64,000 nucleotides of DNA from Benincasa hispida (GCF_009727055.1 NW_024063779.1:699410-763409), one strand, 5' to 3'. Shown: positions 11,552 through 25,305, numbered from the stretch's first letter. Program-made: numbers and translations. The notes: generated by a model not told the origin, from the letters alone.

Positions 11552-12229
11552 TGATGTTGTCGGTTTTTATATCTATAATCACTTTTCTCATGATTCATGT
11601 CTTTCTCTGTCTTTTCATCCAAATATTTCCTACTAGAAGTGTTTATTATTATAATCTTAAATAGCTTAGCTTTAGTGTGTATATTATTTAAGTCTGGGTT
11701 ATAATATTCTATATTTAGAATACATATGATTAAGGAAGAAAAAAAAGGGAATGAATGGAAAATAGAGTTGACAAGATCTGAAATAGTATTTATTATACTT
11801 AATCGTTAAGTATAAATAGTTGTAAATATGTCTATGATATTTGTAATCCCAAAAATGGATTGAGCTATAATAACTCACTTCACAAGTTGGTGCCCCAAAC
11901 ACCCATACTTTCCAAGATAATTGCTACGAATAGCACTTTTAGAGCTAATAATATTAAATGTGTAGCAACATTTTTAAAGAATTGCAAATATAGCAAAATC
12001 TATAGTGATAGACTACATCATTGATAGGAATCTATAAGTCGATAGAATCTATCACTAATAAACTCTAAGAGCTTGGTCTAAACTTTATTATATTTATAAT
12101 TTTTTATTAGTTTTTATCAGGAAACTTTATAATTTTTTTTATGAAAATTGTATTGAAAATTATTTTGAAATTTTTATTTGCTTTGTAACAAAATTAAGAA
12201 GAAGAAGAAAAAAAAAAAAAGCAATAGCG
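11552..12229. other. AT-rich spacer with a MITE-like fragment
   Basis: No gene seen. Around 11,990-12,070 the motifs TATAGCAAAATCTATAGTGATAGACT and ATCTATCACTAATAAA recall the better-preserved foldback elements at 35,555-35,790 and 42,003-42,186. This looks like a decayed member of that family. ORFs at 11699 and 12174 on the minus strand are low-complexity chance frames. Confidence 0.45.
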
Positions 12230-12611
12230 TTGTAAATTTGAGAAGCAAAACGATGCAACACGACAACATGAATACCAAGAAATTATAATATAATATGACA
12301 ATAAAATTATCAAAATAACAAAATAGCCCAAATAAATTAAATTTGTAGAAATTCAAAATTCACTAAAAATTCTCCGATTCCTCTTTCAATTTTCTCACCA
12401 TTGCACTTTTTTCTCCAAGACCTACCAAATGCCACTATTATAGGTAAATTGACAAGTAGGAGGTAAAATGACTTGGCACTAATAATGTGTATTCATAACA
12501 CACATGGACAACATGTAGAATGACACATTGAGTGAATGGAAGAATGACACATAATCTTTTAAGACACTAATCATAGGTATCTATGTTACACATATTATAA
12601 TATTTATAATA
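12230..12611 (-). mobile_element. 3' LTR of the exploded minus-strand copia element (outer limit approximate)
   Basis: On the minus strand a purine tract (ATCTAAAAGGGAG, about 12,612-12,625) directly precedes TATTATAAATATTATAATATG, which fits an LTR start with TG changed to TA. It lies about 130 bases beyond the end of RNase H coding, as expected for a 3' LTR. The far boundary cannot be fixed, because no partner LTR was found. Confidence 0.55.
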
Positions 12612-15600
12612 CTCCCTTTTAGATGCCAATTATATATATGAAATATGTCTCGTTAAACCCGACTAGGAAAATGGAAAACAAAATCCTATTGAAGGGGAAA
12701 AAGTACATATTTCATATAATTTATACTCCTAAAAGAATACAATATGTTTGCTCCCCCTCATAGAAATATCACTTGAGATCTCTAAGTCGCTGCATTCGAA
12801 TGTTGTGTATCAATTTTTCAAATGTTACGATTGGTATTGATTTTGTAGATAAGTCTACAAGGTTATCATTCAAACAAATTTGTTATACATTGATGTCATC
12901 ATTTTCTTCAAGATCATGAATCTAGAAAAGGTTGGGTGAAATATGTTTTGTTTTATTTTCTTTAATATATCCTCATTTGATTTGGGTTATACATGTTGTG
13001 TTGTTTTCGTATGATATAGTTGGAAGATTTTTACTAGAAGATAAGTTATATGTTCCACAAATGTGCTGAGTGATTACAATACACATTCTTGACGAGCCTC
13101 GTGAATTGCAAGAATTTCAGCATGATTTGAGAAAGTAGTCGTTATGGTTCGTTTCACTTATTGCCATGATATAGTAGTTCCTTCACATATGAACATGTAA
13201 TCTATTTGAGATCCAACTTTGTGTGGATCAGATAAATATCAAGAATCTACTTAACCAACAAAACCAAAATTTGTTTTATTTGAATAAAACAAACTCATAT
13301 CAATCGTTCCTCGAAGATAATCTTGTATATGCTTAATTTCATTCCAATGTCTTTTTGTTGGAGAAGAACTATATCTAGCTAATAAATTTACTGAAAATGT
13401 AATATCTGGTCTTGTATTATTAGCAAGATACATAAGTCCACCAGTTGCACCAAGATATGGTACTTTAGGACCAAGAGATCAAAATATATCTTTCTTTACA
13501 TCTGTGAACGATCTTTCATTGGATCTTTAATGAATGTGTTTTGTCTATATAGAACATTTTCAAAATTTTTCTTGTAAAGTTAACTATTGAACAAATATCT
13601 CATCTGCTAAATGCTCAATTTGCAAGCCAAGACAAAATTTTATTTTTCTGACATCTTTCATTTCAAATACTAAAATATTCTATTGCCTTTGAAGCTCTTC
13701 AGAAGTTCCAATTATATTTAAGTCATCAACATATACATTTTTAATAATAAATTCTAACTGTGATTTCTTTATAAAAACACATGAACATATTGGATTATTT
13801 TAATATCCTTCTTTCAACAAATATCCACTTAGGCAATTGTATCATATTTGTCTTGATTGTTTCAATCCATATAGTGATTTCTGTAATTTTATTGATACAA
13901 TTCTTGAGAACTTGATTTATATGTTTCAGATATTTTAAATCCTTCTGGGATTTTCATATAAATATCATTATCAAGAAATCCATATAAATATTTCGTGACA
14001 ACATCCATAAGATGCATGTCAAGACTTTAATATACAATCAGATCAATTAAATATCTTAGTTCAATTGCATCCACCATTAAAGAATACGTCACCTCATAAT
14101 CAATACTAGGTCTTTGTGAAAAACCTTATGCAACTAGTCTTACTTTATATCTACTCTCATTATTTTCATTTCCTTTTCTCATAAATACTCATTTGTGTCC
14201 AAAAGGTTTGACACCTTATGGGGTTCGGACTACTGGTAAAACCTGACGTTTTGAAAGTGAGTTTAATTATTTTGCCTCGATTACCTCTTGCACCGAAGCC
14301 AATCTTTTTTATGTCAATATTCTTCAACTGATTTTGGTTCAGGATCTTCATTTTCAGATATAATATCAAGAGCAACATTATACACAAAAATGTTGTCAAT
14401 AATAATATTAGTTTGATTCTGTCTTTTCTCTGTAATGATGTAGTTTCTTGAAATTTCATTATTATCTTTAGGTATTTCACTTTCTTCACTAGTCATGTCA
14501 ATGATTTTTTTCATAGGTATTTATATCCTCAACTAAGTATTTTTTACTATTGACTATTTTTCTTTTTCAAGGATTTTTATCTTGAGATCCCATTGGTCTA
14601 CCACGCTTCTAATGTGTTCCAGACTCATTAGTGACAACTTGCTATGTTGGGATATCAATTTTTTATGGAGCAATTTTAGCTGGTATATATGACTTAGTTA
14701 CTTTCTTAGTATTTATAAATGCATCTAGTAATTGATTTGCTATATTTTGTAAATGAATTATTTTTTGAACTTCAAGTTCATATTGATTTGTATGGAGATC
14801 TAAATGAGACAATAACGATGCATTCTATGTAATTTCTTTTTCCAACTTCTTAATTCCTCCCCTCAACGTTGGAAAATTTGTCTTATTAAAATGACGATCA
14901 ACAAATTGTGCAGTAAATACATCACCCGTCAAGGGTTCAAGATATTTAATAATTGATGAAGAATCATCCAATATATATTCATAACCTTCTTTGAGGATCC
15001 ATCTTAGTACTTTGTGGTGGAGCAATTGAAACATATATTGCACGTCCAAAAATTCTCATATGGGAAATATTTGGCTCATGGTCAAATATTAATTGTAATG
15101 GCGAGTACTTATGATAAGCTACTGGCCTAATATGTACAAGTGAAACAACATGCAAAATAGTATGACCCAATGCAGATGTAGGAAGCTTAGCTCTCATAAG
15201 CAATAGTCTAGCAATTAATTGCAAACTTTTTATAAATGATTTTGTTAAACCATTTTGTGTATGAACATAAGCTACAAGATGCTCAACACTTATCCTACTT
15301 GACATACAATAATTATCAAAAGCTTGGGATATAAATTCACCAGTATTATCAAGACGAATGGTCTTAATTATATAATCAGGAAATTATGCTCTTAACTTAA
15401 TTAGTTGAGTAAGTAATCTAGCAAATGCAAAGCTTCAACTTGATAATAAACACACGTGTAATCATCTACTGGATGCATCTATTGATACCATAAAATATCT
15501 AAATGATCCACTTAGTGAGTTAATAAGTCCACGTATATCACCATGAATTCATTCTAAAAATCTAGGTGATTCAGTTTCTACTTTAGTTGGTGATGGTCTA

Positions 15601-15892
15601 ATTATTAATTTCCCTTAAGAGCAAACATCACATGATAATTCACTAGATTGAAGAATCTTCTAGCTCTTCAATGAGTTTCCATTTTAATTCTCAATAATTT
15701 TCTCATCATTATAGACCCTAGATGACCCAATATGTCATGTTAATAGTAAATATATCTGGATTTTCATCAACTTCCGGTTCATTATTGCATATGTTTCAAT
15801 TACTTGTATATGAGTATGATGTAATAAAAAAGATAAAGCAAACAACTTTTTCAGTATACATTTTTCATGTGAGACAATGGATATTAAGAATG
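12612..15892 (-). pseudogene. Ty1/copia pol remnant (pre-integrase, integrase, RT, RNase H)
   Basis: Minus-strand pieces in order. A pre-integrase stretch with ETYAIMN lies near 15,780-15,800. The integrase at 14,979-15,720 has LDNTGEF and LVAYVHTQNG, the usual positions of catalytic Asp and downstream residues. The integrase-RT linker with IFVYNVALDI lies at 14,314-14,514. RT/RNase H follows, with MYLANNTRPDITFSVNLLARY (13,371-13,433) and the RNase H end near 12,780-13,150. Stops are frequent. Reading breaks at about 15,885 inside a VSHEKCIL-type stretch. The part that should precede it (protease) is found at 37,196-37,575 on the same strand, and gag at 40,140-40,535. Confidence 0.85.
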
Positions 15893-16414
15893 TTTATAAA
15901 ACCCGATGACCCGAGAAAACCGATCAACCCTACCCAATTTGTGCGGTTTGAGTTGAGTTATCAACTCATTTGAATTGGGTTGGATTCAAATAGATGAAAA
16001 TTTTATGATTTGGGTTGGTTCATGGGTTCACTTTGTATAATTCAAACCAACTCGAACTAACCTGAACTTATTATTAACTTTAAAATATATTTTTTTATTA
16101 CTTATAATACAAGTATACATATATACATTGATTTTAGTTTAATTTAATTTCATTATCTTTTGAATAAATTATTCTCCAACAATTCTTAAAAATAGTTTCT
16201 TAGCACTTGGAAAAGAAAATTTTCATTACATAAATCGAAATTGAGCGTTGTTAATCTTAATTCAATATATAAAAATTATTAAATCAGATTATTAAATATT
16301 TACTTTTACTTCTTTTTAGAACATAATTTTAAATAAATAACCTGAGTAAGTCGAACCAACCCAATCCAAATATTACATGGTTGGGTTGGGTTGGGTTCAT
16401 TTTTGGGCTGACAA
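15893..16414. mobile_element. Left arm of a hAT-like non-autonomous element (inferred)
   Basis: Starts with GTTTATAAAACCCGATGACCC-type sequence and contains several degenerate (AACCC)n/GGGTTGGGTT stretches near 15,900-16,030 and 16,340-16,395. The reverse complement of 37,150-37,195 (GGTGTTCATGGGTTGG) resembles the left end. This suggests these are the two ends of one old insertion that split the copia protease from pre-integrase. The TIR match is imperfect and no 8-bp duplication is readable. Confidence 0.4.
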
Positions 16415-16738
16415 GAGAAATAGAAAAATTCTAAAGTTTCATTTAGAAAAATGAAAAAAAGATTTCAAAATTATAAAAATAGTAAAATGAATTTATATAA
16501 TAAAAAATACTAACTAGTAAATGACAAGACTACCCTAAAATTACAAAATTAAGTACAAACAAGAATGAAAAGATACACTGCTTCAAAAAAAATTCAAATA
16601 CCACAAATACACTTTACCTAAACATTCTAAAACCACAAATACACAATATCTAAATACTCCATAAGAAAAATTTGAAAATCACTCAATATGATCCTTAATG
16701 CTTTCAGCTGCCTATAGAAAGCGTGTATGCGAGGGAAC
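16415..16738 (+). repeat. Segment 1 of a split ~0.9-kb repeat unit
   Basis: Matches, in reverse complement, about 59,990-60,305. Shared landmarks are GACAAG…ATAG near the start, CTACCCTAAAA, ACCACAAATACA (twice), ACTCAATATG.TCCTTAATGCTT and CCTATAGAA…GTGTATGCGAGGGA. Identity ends sharply at about 16,738. The homologous sequence picks up at about 24,961. Confidence 0.7.
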
Positions 16739-17755
16739 ATCACCCGAGCTTACCTCTTTCACTCAAGAGAAGATGTGAGGATAGCAGATGCCAACCCTCT
16801 TATGACATCTGTTGCCAACTGAACCTATTAACATAGAATTTAAACTTGTTTTGTTACAAACTTTAACTTGTAAACCAGTGTAATGATATAACTAACACAG
16901 AACATAACTTAACACATCATAACAATAAAACTCCGCTCAATACATTACAATCCTGGATATACCCTCGTTCACAGACCAAGCTCTAACTCGACCTCCATAG
17001 AGGCAAACCATAACTACAACATCGTTACAATCTATAAGTTATTCTAAGACGGTGGCAGACAAAACCTTTTCTAACAACCCTGATATATCTATGATTCCAC
17101 TCACATTTCTCCCTGTATGTTCACACCGTGAGATTCATGCTTGGCCTCGTGGTGTCCTGGGAGCATCCCCCTTCAAATGGTGTTTCATGATTCAATATCA
17201 AGGTGGACGGAGAGAGTGTTTATAGTAAGTGGATGAAGGGTGTGTGTCAACACGTCCTAAGGTCTCTTTCATTGGTTCACACCATGAGATCATTCTGTCC
17301 TCCCTCGTGGCGCCGTGGGAGCGTCTCCCTGCGGATGGATTTTGTACAGTTGGTCAAGATTAAGGTGAACTCCAAAAATGGATAGGGTTGCTTTAGGTTT
17401 TGGCTCAATCGAATTTTTTCCCTTTGGATTGGCTGCCTGAGGCGGATCTCTAGGGCCTAAAATGGTGGGTCACACTTACGGAAGATTGTTAAGTAAGTTA
17501 ATGATCTCTTAACCAAATCAATGATGGCTAGTCATTATAGGAGAAAGAGTTGTTCTGGTATTAATGACTGGTTGAGAACTTCTCAATTCAGAGGAGGGAT
17601 AATTGACCTTCCTTCGGCGGCTTTTGTCCTAAACCTTTGAAGCGTCATTGTGAAACTAAATGTCACATGGGGTTCATATTAATTTTGCTAAAATTTTATT
17701 GGATGTTGTTTGTTTTACAATGGGTATTTGCTTAAAACCTAACGTAGGTCAATGT
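16739..17755 (+). other. Unclassified sequence, probably leader of the following copia element
   Basis: No protein-coding signal. It contains an imperfect direct duplication, about 150 bases apart (17,122-17,200 and 17,278-17,360), each with CACCRTGAGATYCAT…CTCGTGG.GYC.TGGGAGC. Unlike its AT-rich neighbours it has more mixed base composition. It lies where a 5' LTR and leader would be expected, but it does not match the 3' LTR at 21,274-23,460 and has no primer-binding site. The 5' LTR therefore seems to be missing. Confidence 0.4.
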
Positions 17756-20700
17756 GTTTTTTTCTTTTCAGCAACTCATTAGTATTCCTGTTTAGTGCTT
17801 TTAATATGATCGATTACATACAGTGGAAAGAATCGTGTAAAATGTATTTTGTGGCAAACGACCTCAAAATTGTCATGGTTGAGGAATGTCCTTAAGTCTC
17901 AACCCTTGATGCACTGTGAAGTGTTCGCAATGCATATGAGATGTGGATGAAGGCTAATTCATTGGCTCGACTTCACATTTTGGCTAACATACCTGATGTT
18001 TTCGCCAAAAGGGTTGAGAACATGGTCATTGCACGCGAGATTATAGACTCATTGCAAGATTTGTTTGAACGTCAGTTTTTACTTTTCGAGCACAAAGGGA
18101 TGGATGACGAAACCAGTAGTGTCAGTTATTCTAACATTGATCTGACTACTCTCCAAAAGATGAGGAAATAATGTAAATCTGATTATTGGTCTTGAAGATG
18201 TGTTTGGTAGAGAATGATGATTCTGCCTGGATCTTGATTCGGGTGCTACCAACCATGTCAGTTCCTCTTACCAAGGATTTAGTTCCTGGCAAACGTTATC
18301 GCAGGGAGAGATGACTCTACGAGTCGGCACTGGCGAGGTTGTTTCAGTTGTTGCTATAGGCAGGCTGAAGTTATTTGTTGACAAGAAACGTTATCTGTTA
18401 CTGGATAATGTTTTTGTGGTTCCTCATATTAAGAGGAACCTAATCTCGATTTCTTTTCTCATTGAACAAGGGTATATTGTCTCCTTTTCTGAGAATAAAG
18501 TATTTATTTGTAAGAATGGAATGAAGATTGGTTATGGTTCAATGGAAAGTAACTTATATGTAATAAAGCCGTTAGCCATAAAAGCCTTGTTTAACACTGA
18601 AATGTTCTGTACAATAACAACTGCTAAAAGACCAAAGGTTTCTCCTAAGGAAAATGCTCATCTTTGGCATCTAAGGTTAGGTCATATCAACCTCAATAGG
18701 ATTGAGCAGTTGGTGAAAAGTGAACTTCTAAAGATTTTAGAAGAAAACTTCTTGTTGGTGTGTCAATCATGCCTCGAAGGCAAGATGACCAAACACCTTT
18801 TACTGGAAAAGGTTATAGAGCCAATGAAGCCTTGAAGCTTGTACATTCTGACCTCTATGGTCCGATGAGTGTTAGAGCTCGAGGTGCGTATGATTATTTC
18901 ATCTCTTTTATAGATGATTATTCAAGGTACGGGTATCTCTACCTAATGCAACGTAAGTCTGAAGCCCTTGACAAGTTCAAGGAGTATAAGGCTGAAGTTG
19001 AAAACTTGTTAGGTAAGAAGATAAAAACACTATGATCTGATCGTGGTGGAGAGTATATGGATCTCCAATTCCATAACTATGTGATAGAACATTGGATTGC
19101 GTCCCACCTCTTGGCCCCAAGTACACCTCAGCAGAATGGTGTATCAGAAAGGAGAAACAGAACCTTGTTGGACATGGTTAGGTCTATGATGAGTTATGCT
19201 CATCTTCCAGACTCGTTTTAGGATTTTGCAGTGGAGATTGCATGCTACATTCTGAAAAATGTTCCATCGGCAAGTGTTTCTGAAACACCTTTTGAGCTAT
19301 GGAGAGACCGTAAAGGTAGTTTACGCAACTTCAGAATTTGGGGTTGTCCAGCACATGTGCTTGTGACTAACCCAAAGAAGTTGGAACCGCGTTCAAAGGT
19401 TTGCCTCTTTTAGGCTACCCTAAGGAAACAAGAGGTGGATACATCTATGATTCGAGTGAGAACAAAGTGTTTTGCATGAGAATAAAGTGAGAACAAATGC
19501 TCTTTTTGGAAGAAGACCACGTGAGGGATTATAAGCCACGAAGTAAGCTCGTTTTACGTGAGATTCCTAGTGAGATTGAGATCACTAAGGGTTCAACAAG
19601 AGTTGTTGAACAGATTGACAGATCAACAAGATTTGTTAAGAATGGTACATCTAGTCAACCAGCTCAAGAGTGAGACTGCCTCGACGTAGTGGGAGAGTTA
19701 TGAACCCACTGGATTGCTACATGGGTTTAACTAAAGCCCAAAATGTCATTTCGAATGATGGGATCAATGATCCATTGTCTTTTAAGAAAGCAATGGAGGA
19801 TGTTGACAAGGATGAATCGGTTACGACCATGAACCAAGAAATGGAGGTTATGTACTTCAATAATGTCTGGGAGCTTGTTGATCCACCTAATAGGGTAAAA
19901 CTTATTGGGTGTAAGTGGATCTATGATTATGAGGAAACTTTCTCACCTGTTGTCAAGCTTAAGTCATCAGGATACTCCTGTCCATAGCCACATTTTATGA
20001 TTATGAGATATGGAAAATGGACGTTAAGACTGTCTTTCTTAATGTTAATCTTGAGAAGACCATCCATATGACTCAACCAGAGGGGTTCATAGTTTCAAAT
20101 CAAGAGCAAAAAGTTTGCAAGCTTAATAGGTCCATTTATGGATTGAAACAAGCGTCTAGATCATGGAACATTAGATTTGACACTACAATCAAGTCATTTA
20201 GCTTTGATCAGAATGTTGATGAGCCCTGTGTCTACAAGAAAATCATCAACAACTCAGTAGCTTTCCTGGTACTCTATGTGGATGATATCCTATTCATTGG
20301 GAATGATGTAGGGTATCTGACTGACATTAAGAAATGGTTAGCTGCCTAGTTCCAAATGAAATATTTGGGTGAGGCACAGTACGTTCTAAGGATCCAGATT
20401 ATTCGGGATCGTAAGAACAAACGATTAGACTTGTCTCGGGCATCGTACACCGTTCAAAAGTTGATTAGGTACAGAATGTAGGATTACAAGAGGGGTCTAT
20501 TACCCTTCAGGCATGGAATCGTTTTGTCTAATGATCAATGTCCTAAGACACCTTAGAAGGTTGAGGAGATGAGACGGATTCCGTATGCTTCAACTGTAGA
20601 AAGCTTAATGTATGCAATGTTGTGTACCAGACCCGACATTTGCTATGCAGTAGGGATTGTCAGTCGATATTAGTCCAATCCAAGATTTGATCACTGGACG

Positions 20701-21246
20701 GTGGTCAAGATGATCCTCAAGTATCTTTGAAGAACGAGGGATTACATGCTCGTGTATGGAGATAGGAATCTGATCCTTACAGGATACACAAACTCTAATT
20801 TTCAAACCGATCGAGATTCTCGCAAATCGACATCAGGGTCAATGTTTACTTTGAATGGAGGAGTTGTAGTATGGCGAAGCATCAAGCAAGGATGCATCGC
20901 GGACTCCACTGTGGAAGCCGATTACATAGCCGCTTGTGAAACAGCTACGAAGGTTGTTTGGCTGAGGAAATACCTTTTAGATTTGGAAGTTGTTCCAAAT
21001 ATGGATCTGGATATCACTCTGTATTGTGATAACAGTGGGGCTATGGCAAATTCGAAGGAGTCTCAGAGTCATCGTCAGGGTAAGAATTTAGAGGAAAAAT
21101 ACCACTTGATCAGGGAGATTGTACATCACGGTGATGTGATAGTCACGAAGATCGCGTCGGAGCACAACACGTTGATCCCTTTACAAAGGCTCTCACGGCT
21201 AAAGTGTTTGAGGGTCACCTGGAGAGTCTAGGTCTGCGAGACATGC
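17756..21246 (+). pseudogene. Ty1/copia gag-pol remnant (plus strand)
   Basis: Gag lies at about 17,800-18,171. Protease with LDSGATNH is near 18,233-18,260, so the Asp-Ser-Gly triplet is kept. Pre-integrase with LWHLRLGHINLNR is near 18,660-18,700. Integrase core FISFIDDYSRYGYL and SDRGGEY run to about 19,430. RT has GLKQASRSWN near 20,130 and an intact YVDD box at about 20,274-20,285. RNase H with TGYTNSNFQTDRDSRKSTSG and a C-terminal region runs to 21,231. The stretch between gag and protease, including the zinc knuckle, is absent, and at least ten in-frame stops or shifts break the rest. The longest open pieces are 174 and 161 codons. Confidence 0.9.
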
Positions 21247-21260
21247 AACATCTTTTCTAG

Positions 21261-21273
21261 GGCAAGTGGGAGA
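21261..21273 (+). other. Polypurine tract of the plus-strand copia element
   Basis: GGCAAGTGGGAGA directly precedes the TG that opens the 3' LTR at 21,274 and follows the end of RNase H by about 30 bases. This is the plus-strand primer position of an LTR retrotransposon. Confidence 0.8.
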
Positions 21274-23460
21274 TGATATTGGGGTATGCCCTAGTTTATT
21301 GTATATTGTACATGTTTTGTATTGTATTGTACATTAGTCTCCCAAGGCATTAGAACAAGTGAGAGATTTTTGGAATTGGTGTCCGAATTCTCCCAAAGTT
21401 TCGTTTTTTGTAATTACATTGTTTTATGAATAAAATAATTGTTATTTCATTGTGGCATTTACTCATATCCAATAAATAAAGCTCCATGGTTATCTTATGT
21501 AAACTTAAGCATGTATATGTGATATATAAGTGGATCATGCCTTAAGTGATAACCTAAATAGGTCTGTTGTATAAGGATTAAGTGAGATACTTGATCCTTA
21601 TGACACTACGGATACGGCCCACTTTCTAGAGGTTTGCAAGTGTTGTAAACTATTACAGATGGTAGATCTTGACCATTCATGTGAAGACATGCGAGCGAGG
21701 GTGTCCTATACAAAGAGTTTGTATAAAACCAGACCACGGGATGACTAGACTCTATATATAACGTCGTTGATACTGGAGACTTACATCTCACCTAAATGAC
21801 CATAAGTGACACGACCTCAATCCGGAGTGTTTTGGGAACTCCTGCCTTTGATTAGTATGGGTGAGAGTGGTCAGATTGCCAATTCAACATACCTACCTTT
21901 TTGGGGGACTTGTCTGATTTGGGAGCTGGGAACTCACTTACACAAGATGGAATTCACTCCTTCCCCAAAGCAAGGGTAAGTAGATAGATTGCTCTCTTAA
22001 GGGCTGATTCCAGGGCTTGAACATAGTGGCCATAACTTCTCTTTGGAAGAGAGGTCTCAATCATAGTGGGACTATGATTTATGTTCATTAGAGGGGTCAG
22101 TGGTACTTAAAGAGTTAGATGTAACTTTAGAGACATAACGGTTATTGGCCAAGTTATAGTTACGAGCGATCTGTGAAGGGTTGACGCACTGTTGATTGGT
22201 TAAGATAGACACATAATATATCTATAGTAAGGAGAGTTCAGCTGTCGGTCTTTAGTGGAGTGCCTGGTAGTTAACGGATGGTGGATCTCGTGACTAAAGA
22301 GTTCAGTCAGTTATTCATGTATGGTTGGAACTTCGAGCTACAGGTCCATAAGGTCCCCTTGGTAGCTCAATAGATTAAAGTTGAGGATCAGTTCTTGGTG
22401 TTGATTTGAAATATTCAAATTGACAAGAGATAATTCGATTATATATGATATGATCGGTATGATGTATGAGATATATCTAGTGGAGGATTTATGTAAATGA
22501 GATTTACATTAAGTGCCATGGAATAGAAAAAGAGCTATGGTTTGTATGTTTCATAAGATAAAATATTAAAACTATAGGTTATAAATATATTATGGTAAGT
22601 TAGTTATCATTTATATTTATAATAATATTAATTATTGGATAATTATCTCTTTTTCTCTCATAACTAATTGAGTGGGAGATTATTGGTGGTTTTATGGTAA
22701 CCGTGAGATAAAAAAAATATTTTCTTAATTTTAGTAAAAAAATTTTTTTTGCAAAATTGAGAATTTGAGATTTTCAATCTCGAAAATTACTCACGGATAG
22801 TTGTCAAGTAAATCAGATTTACTAAACGACAGCTTGGAGTTAGTAAACAATAGTGGAATGTTCTTACATGATAGACACTCAGCTAGATGATGAGCTAAAC
22901 AATCGCATAGATTTTGCTAGACGATCACATAGCTTTTACTAAACGATTGAGCATCGACCTATACGATAGGCTATGTCATCTCCCACTTGCTCAATCATTT
23001 ACACGATTATTCTTCCTCCAGTTTTCTGCCTCTAACCAATTCCACATAGAGCCCACCCTCTGGATTCTCACACTGAGAATATCAAGGTAACCTTATTGGT
23101 GGTGTCATACTCAACTCGACACAGTCGAGGTTCTGTGGAGGCCTTTCGTGGTGTTCGTGACCTTGGCGATTTCTTAGTTCGAGTTTACTGTGATCGTGCA
23201 GTGTAATGGTCATGTTGGATGAACGTTCGTGTGTTTCTGTGTTTCCATGATCGAGCATTCGTGATCAAGGAACTTGAAGATGAGTCTTCAAAGGTTTGTT
23301 GATTCTTCCCTTAATCTTTAGAGAAACATGCTGTAATTTATGTTTTATGCATAATTGTATGTTTCCGTTTGTGACTGTAATTGTGATGTTCATATATGAT
23401 TGAATTTTGGAAAGATCCTTCCGCTGCTCATGGAAAACCTCGTGTACGATTTCCTTCACA
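21274..23460 (+). mobile_element. 3' LTR of the plus-strand copia element (1.9-kb LTR family, 2187 bp)
   Basis: Opens TGATATTGGGGTATGCCC after the polypurine tract and closes …GATTTCCTTCACA. Its conserved middle is the reverse complement of the solo LTRs listed here, so it identifies that whole LTR family as copia. Degenerate repeats of the form TAGACGATCACATAGC/ACTAAACGAT occur at about 22,810-22,970. The 61-codon ORF at 21,606 and others are chance frames. Confidence 0.85.
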
Positions 23461-24960
23461 GTAGCCTCTCATTGCCAATCTTCATCTTGCTTAACTGATA
23501 GCCTCTTTTTGACTTTCTTCATTTTCCAACACTTATAACATCGATTCTAGCCCAAATTAAACGAAACTTCCTTCATGAAACTTGTCAAGAATTGTCTTAG
23601 GAAGATTACCTCTAAATGTTAGCTTCTAGTTCTTCTTCAAGATTCTAGAATTCACCAAAATCCTCAGCTTGTTCTAGTTGCTTCAAAATCAGACCTTTTT
23701 CTAGTTTCTTTCATTTTTTTTTTTTTTTGGCATCCTTCTGATCACGTTCCTCCATGGTAGTCAAGTAGAAACTTTTACACTCAGACAGCTTCAACTTTTT
23801 TGAAAATCTCTTTCTTTGCCCGACCCAATTGCTCAAGTCGCTTCCTTCTTCCAACCCTTAGTTAGTTGTTTGGTTCTTCGTCATCTAATTCATAGATTTC
23901 ACTTTCAGAAGATATAACTTAAAATCTATTCATTGAAATCTAAAAAATCCTTCTATTAACTTCTTACAAATCCTTTAAAATAACTTACCTCTAAATTGGA
24001 GTTCTTAATTCTTCTTGGAAAGCTCAAAATTCATCAACCAATACAGCTTGCTCGATGGAGTCCATAATCTGTACTACCTTTGATTTCCTTAAGTTTTCAA
24101 CATTAATCTGTGGAGATTCTTCACAGTAGCTCTAAAGAATCCTCCTCACTCTTCAAGATTTCAAATGGCTATAGAATCCCTTCTTTTGGTCGAGTAGAAT
24201 GGCCAAACCGACCTCATCTTTGCAGCCTTTATTTATAGTCCTTTTTGCATGCCTTCTTTGTTCAATATGTTGACACCTATGCATCTAGTCGGCAATTCTT
24301 ATACAATTGCCTATTTTTCCTTCAACCACCTCATCTTTCATGCAAAGTATACATCTTTAACCGACCAACCCCTTTTGTCTTCAAATTCTCAACACCTAGC
24401 AACTCATCCAACGCATGATTGTACCATGCCTCTCATCGCATGACAATCTCAACTTCCTCACATAGCAAGCCCTTCTCATCGCCTAGCTAACCTCCAACCA
24501 AGATTTCTCAACGTTTTTCCTCCTCTCCTTTCTGACTGTCAACTCCAAGCTAAGGTCTCATCCTCCTCCCTTATGTTCTCCGCCTAGCATACTTCACACC
24601 CGACTACACCTTGTCTTTAGTACAAAACTCCCATGCCATCGCCTAGCTCGATCAATCCTCTTATACGTTCCCCTTGATCAATTCCACACATGGCCTACTA
24701 AGCTAGCCCCGACATGACCTACAATTCCTCCTCTTGTGCAATCTTCCACCACATGGTTGCCTCATTGCAACACTTAGCAATTTCTCTCCTTGCTAGCTAT
24801 CTTTTATGTGAAATCATTTTCCATGCTATGACTACTTACCTAGTATTCTCTTCTTCAAGCCTAAGCTTCCCTTTTCCAACACTCTAAGGCCTACGCCTAC
24901 CTCAAGCTTGAACTTCTAAGCACCCAAAGCCAACTCCACAAGCAACCTAACTTGGAAGAT
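23461..24960. other. Unclassified repeat-like region, possible minus-strand LTR
   Basis: No convincing coding. Pyrimidine-rich, with a poly-T run at 23,719-23,730. A minus-strand TATAAATAA motif (plus TTATTTATAG, about 24,230-24,239) stands where an LTR promoter would be for a minus-oriented element, but neither TG…CA ends nor a partner LTR could be assigned. The 64-codon ORF at 24,249 has no recognisable features. Confidence 0.35.
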
Positions 24961-25305
24961 CTTAGGGGGAAGTTTCAGAGTTTACAGAGAAGATGACAAC
25001 CAAGCGATGGAGGTCATTAGAAACTTTGGACTTCCTCCAATGTGAGAAAGAGCAAAATTGATTGTACCAATAAAGTTGTTGTTGACAGGTGAGTACTTGA
25101 AGGAATTGAAACTTCAGGATGATGTGACTATTGAAAATATGATTGTTTTTTACACCAAACCAGTTGTAGGAAGTTTCATCGTCTTCATTCCATGTAACCA
25201 TTATGCTCATGAGATCTTTAAAGCGAACTTTAAACACTATTAATCTCAGAACCTCATTGTTGAAAATGATGTTCAAAGTAGAAACAAAAGCAGGAAACAT
25301 GTATG
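24961..25305 (+). repeat. Segment 2 of the split ~0.9-kb repeat unit
   Basis: Matches the reverse complement of about 59,640-59,960. Landmarks are GTGAGAAAGAGCAAA.TTGATTGTAC, GATGTGACTATTGAAAATATGATT, TTTAAACACTAT.AATC and AGAAACAAAAG.AG.AAACATGT. It ends at GTATG (25,301-25,305), the target duplication of the large solo LTR that follows. The unit continues at 35,289. The overlapping ORFs at 24,962 (minus) and 25,058 (plus) are not supported as genes. Confidence 0.75.

Noticed and set aside
16739..17755. 5' LTR of the plus-strand copia element
   Set aside because: It shows no similarity to the 3' LTR at 21,274-23,460 and has no primer-binding site, so the 5' LTR is considered lost.
18311..18835. 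174-codon ORF as a separate gene
   Set aside because: It is the protease/pre-integrase part of the broken plus-strand copia polyprotein.
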